A stretch of DNA of 64,000 nucleotides from a bacterium. GTDB taxonomy: Bacteria > Margulisbacteria > Marinamargulisbacteria > JABIPA01. Below are positions 44,266 through 52,046 of this stretch, in pieces. Numbering within the stretch: position 1 is the stretch's first letter; each line of letters opens with the position of its first letter. The notes beneath the pieces are model-generated. The model was not told the origin of the DNA and did not search any database. It saw only the letters and a list, made by a program, of their open reading frames with translations. The position numbers and the translations under genes were made by a program. The stretch spans positions 43,251-107,250 of the forward strand of contig JABIPA010000073.1 in NCBI GenBank assembly GCA_018698675.1. The letters are read 5' to 3'.

Positions 44266-44508
44266 TTAGATATAAAATCCGTTGGAGCCTGAATTGTTAG
44301 AATTCGATGACTCAGATTGATTGACCTGATTCGATATTTGATTGCCAAATGAAGACTTAATATCTTTTACGATACTAGGGTCGACATCTAATTGGTCGAG
44401 TAGTCGGTATATAGACTCAGACATTTTGTTTGGTTTGAAAAAGTCTGGGTTGTATCCAGATTGTATTTTTTCATTGCTCTGAAATTGATCCGAATATAAG
44501 CTATCCAA
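44266..44508 (-). CDS. Unknown small protein, second of an orphan trio
   Basis: 80 residues, family not recognised. Polar with an Asn/Ser-rich tail (SNQVNQSESSNSNNSGSNGFYI); a short helix MSESIYRLLDQLDVDPSIVKDI in the middle. No signal peptide or membrane segment. It overlaps the upstream gene by 8 bases and precedes the third by 5, so the three are co-translated. The low-complexity tail suggests a flexible linker or secreted substrate-like protein. Confidence 0.6.
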   Translation of the reverse strand: MDSLYSDQFQSNEKIQSGYNPDFFKPNKMSESIYRLLDQLDVDPSIVKDIKSSFGNQISNQVNQSESSNSNNSGSNGFYI

Positions 44509-44824
44509 CGTTGGTTACCTCAGGCTTGGCTAATAAATTTTGAGCAAATGACAATGCTTCTTGTTTTTTTGTAGGGACAGCAAGGATAGATTCTTTAATT
44601 ATTTTAACCATTTTGGAATCGTTTTTCGATAATTGTTTTCCAATTACACCTTCAATTTTTAAGGCTATCATAACTTCAGTCAAAATAATTTTACCTTCAT
44701 CCGTACCAATGTATGGAAGAATGTTTTTTAAAACCGATTTAAATTTGAGCTCATTCTCAGGATTTCTCATAAGAAAATTGCTTGGTTTATTTTTTGCTAA
44801 AGTTTTTGATGAGTCGTCATTCAC
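44501..44824 (-). CDS. Unknown small protein, first of an orphan trio
   Basis: 107 residues from GTG 44824, chosen because AGAGG lies about 8 bases upstream (a start at 44848 also exists). No family recognised. Helical content is likely (NELKFKSVLKNILPYI, KIILTEVMIALKIEGVI, MVKIIKESILAVPTKKQEALSFAQNLLA). No membrane segment. It heads the trio, overlapping the next gene by 8 bases. A TATACT box lies upstream on this strand. Confidence 0.6.
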   Translation of the reverse strand: MNDDSSKTLAKNKPSNFLMRNPENELKFKSVLKNILPYIGTDEGKIILTEVMIALKIEGVIGKQLSKNDSKMVKIIKESILAVPTKKQEALSFAQNLLAKPEVTNVG

Positions 44825-44952
44825 AATTATTACCTCTTTTAAGTTCAAAGAATCGACATTAGTATATTAACCTAGTTTTAGATGGATTCCTTATAAATAA
44901 GGTATCGTAAACATATGGTCAAAATTTGTATTGATTTTTTGTGGTGGGTTTG

Positions 44953-45221
44953 ATGTCGGAAATTAAACAGCCTTTCGATTCCTTACCAACCGATAGACCC
45001 ATATATGTTCCTCGTGCCGATTCTACAAACTTTAAAAAAGATGATGAAACTTATGGAAGATTTAACTCGAAGGAGTTCATGGCGATTAAAAAAAATATGG
45101 ACAATAGATAACGAAAGTTTTTGATTCATTTAAAAATGAAAATATTTTAGAAGAGGTAGTATCTATTTTTCAGGAGCAATTGAAATGGTCTGGCGAATTT
45201 AGGCCGAACGAAGTTACTTAA
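44953..45221 (+). pseudogene. Possible small gene broken by a one-base frameshift
   Basis: An ATG at 44953 opens a 52-codon frame (MSEIKQPFDSLPTDRPIYVP...) ending at 45111. Directly after, another frame with no start codon runs to a stop at 45219-45221 and reads as a plausible helical tail (KVFDSFKNENILEEVVSIF...). Adding one base near 45109 would join both into about 89 residues. No family recognised. The ribosome site is weak (GGTGGG), so this may be noise. It is the only content I see in the 44849-45294 gap. Confidence 0.35.
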
Positions 45222-45294
45222 GTCAAGAATCAGTTACGAATCGAACGTGAAACAATAAATAAAGGCTTTGAATAGTTTGAAAGGGAGAAAGATT

Positions 45295-46728
45295 ATGAGT
45301 AAAAATTATGATTTAGTGATTATTGGAGCAGGTAGTGGCGGGTTGGTTGTGGCTTCAGGAGCTGCGGGATTGGGAGCCTCCGTTGCTTTGATTGAGAAGC
45401 ATAAAATGGGTGGCGATTGTTTGAACTATGGGTGTGTTCCTAGTAAGGCTTTTTTGAAACCTGCCCATCTGGCGAAAGATATCGACAAAGCCTCGGAGCT
45501 AGGGCTGTCGGTTGGTAAAGTGAATGTAGACGTGAAAGAAGTAATGAATTATGTGAGATCCGTTATTAAAGAAATTGAACCACATGATTCTAGGGAAAGG
45601 TATGAAGGTTTAGGTGTCGATGTGTTTGAAGGGTCTGCGTCGCTAAAAGATAGGCATTCCGTTTCGGTTATAGATGAATCTAATAATGAAACGATAATTA
45701 AAGGAAAGAAAATAGTTATTGCGACCGGTGCAGAGTCTGCGGTGCCGCCTATCCCAGGGTTAAAAGAAATTGACTTTTTAACAAATAAATCTATTTTTAA
45801 TTTAGAGAAACTTCCAGAACATTTAATAATATTAGGAGGAGGCCCAATCGGTCTTGAATTAGGTCAAGGATTTGCACATCTAGGTTCTAAAGTAACAGTA
45901 ATTGATATGCTTCCCAGTCTTTTTCCGAATGATGATCCAGAGGTTGGGCCGTTAATGGAGAAAGTCCTTAAGGAAGATGGCCTTTCTTTGAAACTATCAG
46001 CGAGCATCAATCGATTGTCGGAAAAGGATGGTCAAAAGACTGTGCTTATAAAAACTAAAGAAGGTATTGAAGAAGAGATCGTTTGTGACCAAGTTCTAGT
46101 TTCTCTTGGTAGACGGCCGAATTCAAAAGGCTTGAACTTAGAAGAAGTAGGAATAGTTGTGTCTAAGAGAGGCTTCATAGAATGTAATAAATCTATGCAG
46201 ACATCGGTTTCAAATATTTATGCATGTGGAGATATTGTTGGACCGTATCAATTTACTCATATGGCAGGTTATCAAGCGGGGATTATATTGAGGCATAGCA
46301 TTTTTAAGATGCCGGCGAAGGTTAACTATCGTACTGTTCCCTGGGTCACATATACCCGTCCTGAAGTTGCACACGTTGGGTTAACCGAACAGATGGCTAA
46401 AAAAGACGGACTTTTAGAGAAAGTAGAGAAAGTTGATTTGAAGTCTATTGATCGTGCAAAAGCAGACCATGATAGAGAAGGGTTTCTAAAATTCATTATT
46501 GGAAAGCGTAATAGGTTGCTTGGGGTAACCATTGTAGGGCAAAAGGCTGGGGAAATGATTGGAATTGGAGCTCTTGCAATTCAAAAAGAATTAAAAGCGT
46601 CGGAGTTTTTATCTATGGTATTTCCATATCCTACCCAAAGCGAAATTTACAAATTTGCATCGCTTAATCTTGCTAAGCAAGGATTTAAACCATGGATGAA
46701 AACCTTAATTAAAAAAATATTTCTTTGA
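45295..46728 (+). CDS. Pyridine nucleotide-disulfide oxidoreductase, MerA/dihydrolipoamide-dehydrogenase-like
   Basis: 477 residues from ATG 45295, with GGGAG 7 bases upstream. FAD site DLVIIGAGSGGLVVA, redox pair GGDCLNYGCVPSKAF, NAD site ILGGGPIGLELGQ, second FAD site YACGDIVGPYQFTHMAGYQAG and a dimerisation domain. The C-terminal active-site stretch reads FPYPTQSEIYK, where dihydrolipoamide dehydrogenase has HPTxxE, so the base is altered. This pattern matches the mercuric-reductase-like subfamily of unclear substrate. No MerR or MerT nearby, so mercury resistance is not supported. It stands alone. Confidence 0.88.
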   Translation: MSKNYDLVIIGAGSGGLVVASGAAGLGASVALIEKHKMGGDCLNYGCVPSKAFLKPAHLAKDIDKASELGLSVGKVNVDVKEVMNYVRSVIKEIEPHDSRERYEGLGVDVFEGSASLKDRHSVSVIDESNNETIIKGKKIVIATGAESAVPPIPGLKEIDFLTNKSIFNLEKLPEHLIILGGGPIGLELGQGFAHLGSKVTVIDMLPSLFPNDDPEVGPLMEKVLKEDGLSLKLSASINRLSEKDGQKTVLIKTKEGIEEEIVCDQVLVSLGRRPNSKGLNLEEVGIVVSKRGFIECNKSMQTSVSNIYACGDIVGPYQFTHMAGYQAGIILRHSIFKMPAKVNYRTVPWVTYTRPEVAHVGLTEQMAKKDGLLEKVEKVDLKSIDRAKADHDREGFLKFIIGKRNRLLGVTIVGQKAGEMIGIGALAIQKELKASEFLSMVFPYPTQSEIYKFASLNLAKQGFKPWMKTLIKKIFL

Positions 46729-47023
46729 ATTTAAACTAAGTTATAGAATATAGAGACTCTGTTTGATGGTTTGAAGTATACAAAGCATTTTACTTCCTCG
46801 TCCCTAAAAATAAACGACTTGAATACGAGTTACCCATGTCGAATGATTTCCGAAATTAAATAAAAACTTTTTGAAATTTTTTTTTCTTACTTTCGATAAC
46901 TAAGTATAACCTTTAATTATTTAATACAAAAATGTAGTATGGTCTGGATACAATCAGCTATATCTATTAATTTGGGGAACGAGATATACAAAAATGTATA
47001 TCTGCATAAAAAGGGGGGCTGAA
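46729..47023. other. AT-rich gap with no gene recognised
   Basis: Between the MerA-like gene and the lysine-rich gene. I see only very short open frames and no RNA fold or clear promoter box. It must hold the promoter of the following gene. Confidence 0.4.
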
Positions 47024-47362
47024 ATGGGAGTATATTCGAAAATGAACAATAATATCCAGTCTAATCAGGCTAGTGAAAAGAAAAAAGAAGAAAAGAAAAA
47101 AATTATAAATGTGAAAGTCTATGAATATGGACATGTAAGAGTTCACAATATTGATATGTATTCTGGAAAAGATCGTCAAAAACTTAGTTATATTCTTACG
47201 TATGAAAAGCATAAATTAAGAACTAAAGACAGAGAATCCTATGAGGCTTTGTTACTGAAACATAAAAAAGGAAATAAACCTCATGATTTACGTTTTTCAG
47301 CGCTGCACGGAACATCTAATCGAGAAATGCATCAGTATTCCGACAAACGATTTACTTCTTAA
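47024..47362 (+). CDS. Lysine-rich small protein of unknown function
   Basis: 112 residues from ATG 47024, chosen because GGGGGG sits just before it (an upstream ATG at 46994 has no site). No family recognised. A run of charged residues (SEKKKEEKKK) precedes VYEYGHVRVHNIDMYSG; the C-terminus is basic with His. No signal or membrane segment. It may be a nucleic-acid-binding or ribosome-associated protein, but this is a guess. A strong hairpin follows as its terminator. Confidence 0.6.
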   Translation: MGVYSKMNNNIQSNQASEKKKEEKKKIINVKVYEYGHVRVHNIDMYSGKDRQKLSYILTYEKHKLRTKDRESYEALLLKHKKGNKPHDLRFSALHGTSNREMHQYSDKRFTS

Positions 47363-47375
47363 ACACTAAAATAGA

Positions 47376-47411
47376 AAAGGAGGATTTTTATTTATTTAAA
47401 AATCCTCCTTT
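47376..47411. terminator. Bidirectional-capable hairpin terminator
   Basis: A perfect 15-bp inverted repeat: AAAGGAGGATTTTTA (47376-47390), 6-base loop, then its complement (47397-47411). It lies between the lysine-rich gene and the convergent HMA gene, so it could stop both. The T-rich arm helps termination. Confidence 0.75.
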
Positions 47412-47464
47412 ATCATTTTGTTATATTCAGACAATAGTTATTTCATAGAATATTCGTCCATAAA

Positions 47465-47833
47465 TTATATGGGTGTATTTACTGTGAATCCTGCTTTATC
47501 AATTTCGGATTTAATAGTAGATATGTTTAATTTGGATGAGTCATAAGTACAACTTACTTTTCCAGTTTCGATATTTATGTCGGCAGAAATAAATCCTTTT
47601 AGATTTTTTAAATTTGTTTCAATGGAATTTGAACAACTTCCGCAAGAAATACCTTCGACGAAAAAAGTTTCTTTTTTTATCGTGGGTAGTTCACTTGAAG
47701 AAACGGATTGCTTGTTTGAAGAACGTGATTCCGGATTTGATGATTCTGCCGTTAGCTTTTCACCCATCGAGGAGAGATTTGATGTTAAAAATAATATGAC
47801 GAGAAATTTGGTGAAGATAGCTTTGTTTTTCAT
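47465..47833 (-). CDS. Exported HMA (heavy-metal-associated) domain protein
   Basis: 122 residues from ATG 47833, chosen because GGAG lies 6 bases upstream. A signal peptide (about 3-20, AIFTKFLVILFLTSNL) is followed by a Ser-rich linker and one HMA domain (about 55-122): FVEGISCGSCSNSIETNL with the metal-binding CxxC, then KLNISTIKSEIDKAGFTV. The family binds Cu+ or Zn2+/Hg2+ and passes it to partners. An exported single-domain form suggests periplasmic metal capture. It lies near the MerA-like gene, but there is no other link. Confidence 0.85.
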   Translation of the reverse strand: MKNKAIFTKFLVILFLTSNLSSMGEKLTAESSNPESRSSNKQSVSSSELPTIKKETFFVEGISCGSCSNSIETNLKNLKGFISADINIETGKVSCTYDSSKLNISTIKSEIDKAGFTVNTPI

Positions 47834-47964
47834 TTTTGACTCCATGATTGTTAATAATTACTTCATAGTTTAAACGAATTTTAAAAATTTAGGTAATTTA
47901 GTAAATTTTTTTATATAAATTTGATAGAATAAATACAATAATTTAGATTTTTTTAGGAGACCTT

Positions 47965-49086
47965 ATGACTATTCAGCCAAAATCGATTCCAATGCTTGAT
48001 TTGCAAGCGCAATATGAACCAATTAAAAACGAAGTATTAAACGCATTAACTAATGTTTTTGAGTCGAAACAATTTATTTTAGGATCTGAGGGGCGACGGC
48101 TCGAAGCTAGTTTAGCTGAATACTGTGGATGTACCCATGGAGTTGGTGTGTCGTCTGGTACTGATGCTTTGATAATTGCATTGATGGCACTAGATATTAA
48201 GCCAGGGGACGAAATAATTACATCGTCTATGACTTTTTTCGCGACGGCAGGAAGTATTGCACGAACAGGGGCCGTTCCCGTTTTCGTGGATATTGATCCT
48301 GATACATACAATATAGACCCAAAAAAAATTGAAGAAAAAATAACGGATAAAACAAAAGTAATTATGCCTGTTCATTTATATGGTCAAATGGCAGATATGG
48401 AATCCATTATGGCTATCGCTAAGAAGCACAACTTACATGTTGTAGAGGATGCGGCACAGGCAATTGGAGCTTCAGTTACTTGGTCTGATGGGTCCGTGAA
48501 AAAAGCAGGGTCTATTGGAGATATTGGATGCTTTTCGTTTTTTCCAGGAAAAAACTTGGGATGTTGTGGAGATGGAGGAGGGGTTGTTACAAATGATAAA
48601 TCTCTCTATGAAACACTAATCCATCTTCGAAATCATGGCGCAAACCCAAGGTATTATCATCAAATTATTGGAGGAAACTTTCGATTAGATGAACTTCAGG
48701 CTGCTGTTTTAAATGTTAAGCTACCTCATCTTGAAGACCAACATAAGGGCCGGCAAAAAAATGCTGCTTTTTATAACTCTAAATTAGAAGGGTCTAAGTT
48801 TAAGACGCCGGTTGTTGTATCAGGAAACCGAATGATTTTTAATCAATATACGCTTAGATGTAACGATAGAGATGCTATTTTGGAAAAGTTGAAAGAAAAA
48901 AATATTGCACATGCTGTGTATTACCCCGTTCCACTTCATTTACAAGATTGTTTTAAAGAGCTTGGATATAAGGTTGGAGACTTACCTGAAACGGAAAAAG
49001 CAGCGAATGAAGTCTTCTCTATCCCTATTTTTACTGAGTTATCTGATAATGATAAATCATGGATAGTAGAGGTTTTGTTAAGTTAA
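47965..49086 (+). CDS. DegT/DnrJ/EryC1/StrS family PLP-dependent sugar aminotransferase
   Basis: 373 residues with AGGAG before the ATG. Marks: SVPMLDLQAQY-like start, GVSSGTDALIIALMAL, DAAQAIGASV, PLP lysine K196 in FFPGKNLGCCGDGG, GGNFRLDELQAA and HAVYYPVPLHLQ. It makes an amino-sugar nucleotide from a keto-sugar nucleotide. A WbpD-like acetyltransferase 10 kb away suggests a WbpE-type step (3-amino-uronate), but it is not in the same operon. Product is for surface polysaccharide or LPS. Confidence 0.93.
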   Translation: MTIQPKSIPMLDLQAQYEPIKNEVLNALTNVFESKQFILGSEGRRLEASLAEYCGCTHGVGVSSGTDALIIALMALDIKPGDEIITSSMTFFATAGSIARTGAVPVFVDIDPDTYNIDPKKIEEKITDKTKVIMPVHLYGQMADMESIMAIAKKHNLHVVEDAAQAIGASVTWSDGSVKKAGSIGDIGCFSFFPGKNLGCCGDGGGVVTNDKSLYETLIHLRNHGANPRYYHQIIGGNFRLDELQAAVLNVKLPHLEDQHKGRQKNAAFYNSKLEGSKFKTPVVVSGNRMIFNQYTLRCNDRDAILEKLKEKNIAHAVYYPVPLHLQDCFKELGYKVGDLPETEKAANEVFSIPIFTELSDNDKSWIVEVLLS

Positions 49087-49112
49087 GATCTGGTCCAAAA
49101 GAGATGATATTC

Positions 49113-49142
49113 GAGCCGTATTTTGTAGATGGAGTACGGCTC
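49113..49142. terminator. Hairpin between convergent degT and acidic-protein genes
   Basis: GAGCCGTA (49113-49120) pairs with TACGGCTC (49135-49142) across a 14-base loop. There is only a weak T-rich run after it. It may end either transcript. Confidence 0.45.
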
Positions 49143-49196
49143 TCTTATTGGTATAAAAAAAATGTTAGATAGTCTATTTTTTATAATTACGAGGGG

Positions 49197-50045
49197 CTAG
49201 TCATCAATTGATAAGAGTTCATTTGTTTTATGTAAATCGCTGTATGCCGCATTGAACATGAGCAAAAATTTATTTTTATCTTCAACTGTATCTGAAAATG
49301 CAATGTTTTCAATATTTAATAATAAAGACGGAGATTCAAATAAGGATATTTTGGAGGACGTATTCTCTTTAAAGGCAGTTTCTAATATATATGAATCTAA
49401 TTCAAATGGTGAAGTTGTCTCTGTCGTAGGAGGGTAGACAGTTTCAATTATATCAAATGCAGATGACTCCTCCTCATCGACGGTGGTTGTATTAGTAGTT
49501 CCTTGCATACCGTGAACATCTTCCGTGGGCTCGACTAACGATTCAATAGTAAATGAAGATGCGATTGCTTCCGTTTCATAATCTAATTCTCCAGCCGATT
49601 TTTCTTCAACGACTTCATATGGAATGTTTAGTGAATTTATAGATTGCTCAAATGACTCCGTAGCCATAGCGACAGCCTCTATTTGAGAGTCCTCAGAGTA
49701 GTTAATTTTTTTTGCAATGATAGGCTCCGCTGATTCAAGATTATTGGGAGGGGGAGCTAAGGTTATCTCGGAAGTGGATAATTCATAGTCAAGATGTGTA
49801 GTATTAATTACATCTCTTTTTGTATCAGGGGTTGTGTCGATGGGGGAAATGATTGGAAAAGAACTGTCGTTGTCGGATGAGGTAATGGGTTCACTTATTA
49901 CTGTGACGGATTCTTTTGTGGGCACCTTATCTAAAAAGGTTTCTTCTTCAGGAACAATATAAGTCCCTGTTTGCTTTGAAAGAGCCAGTAAGCTTGATTC
50001 GATTTCCGGCAATACAAAATATGATTTTTTAGTATTTAGTTTCAT
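49197..50045 (-). CDS. Acidic, low-complexity protein of unknown function
   Basis: 282 residues, family not recognised. Apart from a short basic N-terminus (KLNTKKSYFVLPEIESS) it is very acidic and Ser/Thr-rich, with many runs such as VDEEESSAF and STSEITLAPPP, suggesting a mostly disordered protein. No signal peptide or membrane segment. A C-terminal helix-like part (ENIAFSDTVEDKNKFLLMFNAAYS) may be folded. Convergent to degT and divergent from pdxH. Could be a secreted effector or cytoplasmic scaffold. Confidence 0.6.
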   Translation of the reverse strand: MKLNTKKSYFVLPEIESSLLALSKQTGTYIVPEEETFLDKVPTKESVTVISEPITSSDNDSSFPIISPIDTTPDTKRDVINTTHLDYELSTSEITLAPPPNNLESAEPIIAKKINYSEDSQIEAVAMATESFEQSINSLNIPYEVVEEKSAGELDYETEAIASSFTIESLVEPTEDVHGMQGTTNTTTVDEEESSAFDIIETVYPPTTETTSPFELDSYILETAFKENTSSKISLFESPSLLLNIENIAFSDTVEDKNKFLLMFNAAYSDLHKTNELLSIDD

Positions 50046-50134
50046 TTTTTATTTGGTGAATCCCTAATGAGAAGTATAACATTTATTTAAATTTAAATAA
50101 CTAGTTGTGACGATTGTTTTATCACCATGCTTAT

Positions 50135-50163
50135 TTGGCATAAGTAACTACTTGGTGTAATAT
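50135..50163 (+). promoter_or_regulatory. Sigma70 promoter giving a leaderless pdxH mRNA
   Basis: TTGGCA (50135-50140), 17-base spacer, TAATAT (50158-50163). The ATG at 50172 begins 9 bases after the -10, and no ribosome site is present. Confidence 0.6.
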
Positions 50164-50171
50164 GAATACAT

Positions 50172-50768
50172 ATGGAAAAAATCGATTTACCAAACTCTCC
50201 ATTTTCTCTTTTTGAGCAATGGTTTGATGAAGCAAAAAAGAATAACTCAATAGGAATTCCTGAGTGCTTTTGTCTATCAACCATTAATAAAGATGGTTGT
50301 CCTGACAGTCGTATTTTACTTCTAAAGGGATGCCGACGAGATGAGTTTGTTTTTTTTACTAATTCATTATCTACAAAGGGACAGGATTTAAGAGATAATC
50401 CAAATGTTGCAATGAACTTTTATTGGGAACCCCTTGGAAAGCAAATAAGAGTTCAGGGTGTGGTAGAGAAACTAGATGATGTAGAGTCCGATACTTATTT
50501 TTCAATGCGTCCTCGAGGAAGTCAAATTGGGGCATGGGCTTCTAATCAAAGTGAGGCTATTCCTTCAAGAGAATATCTAGAAAATAAGGTAGTCGAATTT
50601 ACACAAAAATTTGAAGGAAATGAAGTCCCCAGGCCTGCACATTGGTTTGGTTACTCAGTTAAGCCAAGTAAAATTGAATTTTGGTTAAATAAAATTGATA
50701 GATTACATGATAGATTCATTTTTACGTTTCAAAATGATACATGGGTTACGAGCAGAGTCTCTCCTTAA
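50172..50768 (+). CDS. pdxH: Pyridoxamine 5'-phosphate oxidase
   Basis: 198 residues, near the usual 200-220. FMN-binding split-barrel: PDSRILLLKG, FVFFTNSLSTKGQDL, VAMNFYWEPLGKQIRVQG, SRPRGSQIGAWAS-type (here MRPRGSQIGAWAS), RPAHWFGYSVKPSKIEFWLN, DRLHDR, ending VSP. It oxidises pyridoxamine or pyridoxine phosphate to PLP in the cytoplasm. PLP is needed by the DegT aminotransferase in this window. Single gene with its own promoter; convergent to the orphan pair. Confidence 0.95.
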   Translation: MEKIDLPNSPFSLFEQWFDEAKKNNSIGIPECFCLSTINKDGCPDSRILLLKGCRRDEFVFFTNSLSTKGQDLRDNPNVAMNFYWEPLGKQIRVQGVVEKLDDVESDTYFSMRPRGSQIGAWASNQSEAIPSREYLENKVVEFTQKFEGNEVPRPAHWFGYSVKPSKIEFWLNKIDRLHDRFIFTFQNDTWVTSRVSP

Positions 50769-50818
50769 CCGTTAATTCATTCTAAGTATTCAATAAAAAT
50801 GTTTAGATACGGAATAGT

Positions 50819-51268
50819 CTAGTTGTCGTAGTAGTCTATATTATAAAGTTTTTCCTTTGTTTCAATAATTTGTCGAATGATAATTTGATTTTTAACTTTA
50901 GACTCCAATAAAGTCGTGCTTTTATGTTTTGAATAATCGAAGGTATTTTCGTTATGTATTTGGATATTAAATAAGTCTCTTTTATTTTGGGCCAACTCTA
51001 GATTTACAAGAGTTAATGCGTCATGGAATTCTCCATATGAAAGGATGTCCGTCGTGTATGTTCTTCTTTCTGTAGTTGCTCCCATAATAAGAGATGCTAT
51101 GACCGTCGGAACTTCAGCTCTTTGTATTCCTCGAAATAGGGTGTTGGTAGCAGTGGCTTTTGGTGCACGCAAAGATGAAGGTAATCCATCAAAAGGGGCT
51201 CTGCAAAAGGTAGGGTTTTTAAGTAATACTTGTGTCTGTTCGACATAACTTAAGTATAGAGAAGCCAA
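50819..51268 (-). CDS. Orphan protein, second of a pair
   Basis: 149 residues from TTG 51268 (start uncertain, no ribosome site). No family recognised. Residues 20-70 hold Arg/Ser/Thr/Ala stretches (PSSLRAPKATATNTLFRG). The rest is helical (HDALTLVNLELAQNKRDLFNI ... KVKNQIIIRQIIETKEKLYNI). No membrane segment. It lies 24 bases after the first orphan gene and the two are probably co-transcribed. Biased composition suggests a secreted or membrane-associated protein. Confidence 0.55.
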   Translation of the reverse strand: MASLYLSYVEQTQVLLKNPTFCRAPFDGLPSSLRAPKATATNTLFRGIQRAEVPTVIASLIMGATTERRTYTTDILSYGEFHDALTLVNLELAQNKRDLFNIQIHNENTFDYSKHKSTTLLESKVKNQIIIRQIIETKEKLYNIDYYDN

Positions 51269-51292
51269 TTTTTTATTTGGTTTTAAGGAGCC

Positions 51293-51790
51293 CTATTGAT
51301 TTAGGTAGTCTATAATTTGGGATCTCGCCTTTTCCAGCTGTAAAGAATGAAAGCTTTCTCGAATCTCTTTTGTTTTTGGACAACTATCATAGTCTTTTGT
51401 TTCATCGTAAGCATAAAGAACAGACCCTTTGTTTGTAGGGTATTCTTTTCTATATCGAACGACTCCTGATAGACCTTGCGCTGTTAAAGTTACGATAACT
51501 CCGAGGGAAGCTGCCGAAAAGAAGCTGACAAGCGTTTGAGGTTCTATCCCAGAAGATACCAAGTCGATAATTGAGCTTGTATTAAAGTGTCTTTTACGGT
51601 TGTCGAACAAAACTTGGTGTTTGAAGTGGGCCTCATGGAGGGCTGTGCTTTTATTGGACGAAGTTAATGATGACAAGGGGCGACTAATCGTATTTATTGG
51701 AGAGAGATTTTTTTTTGGTGCACTAAGAAAGTTTCTTGCGTAGGATTTAATTATAAATGGTTGTCTTGCGTTACTGATCATTGAAAGCAT
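51293..51790 (-). CDS. Orphan membrane protein, first of a pair, with a basic presequence-like start
   Basis: 165 residues from ATG 51790, set by GGAG 6 bases upstream. No family recognised. The first ~45 residues are rich in Arg, Lys and Ser with no acidic residue (MLSMISNARQPFIIKSYARN). A single membrane segment lies in the middle (about 95-118, LVSFFSAASLGVIVTLTAQGL), and the C-terminus is helical and charged. It is followed by a second orphan gene on the same strand. Confidence 0.6.
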   Translation of the reverse strand: MLSMISNARQPFIIKSYARNFLSAPKKNLSPINTISRPLSSLTSSNKSTALHEAHFKHQVLFDNRKRHFNTSSIIDLVSSGIEPQTLVSFFSAASLGVIVTLTAQGLSGVVRYRKEYPTNKGSVLYAYDETKDYDSCPKTKEIRESFHSLQLEKARSQIIDYLNQ

Positions 51791-52007
51791 TTTGTTCTCC
51801 AAATAGTGTATTGATTTTTTAGTAAGTAGATACAGTAAATAAGTATGTTTTTTTAATCAAAAAAAGTGGCTCGAAAGTACTCTTTTCCTGAATCTATATT
51901 AGTGACATAAAAGGGTATGGGTAACGAAGTTTTTTGTCAACGATAATCGTAGGATTATTATGAATGAGTGTGTTTGAGATTAAATGGAGTTTTTTTCGAT
52001 GTTCAAG

Positions 52008-52037
52008 TTCAATGGCCCCAAATTTGGGACCATTGAA
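52008..52037 (-). terminator. Hairpin after gmhA
   Basis: Inverted repeat of 15 + 15 bases (left 52008-52022, right 52023-52037) centred on CAAATTTG. On the minus strand all pairs match, one being G-U. It lies 10 bases after the gmhA stop. There is little U-tract downstream. Confidence 0.55.
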
Positions 52038-52046
52038 TGAAACTCT

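Noticed and set aside
45295..47833. Mercury-resistance locus (MerA-like enzyme plus HMA protein)
   Set aside because: The two genes are on opposite strands with an unrelated gene between; no merR, merT or merP arrangement, and the active-site stretch of the oxidoreductase does not carry the C-terminal vicinal cysteines of MerA.
50819..51790. Toxin-antitoxin pair
   Set aside because: Two small adjacent genes, but sizes (149 and 165 residues), a membrane segment and a basic leader do not match known toxin or antitoxin folds, and no DNA-binding motif is visible.
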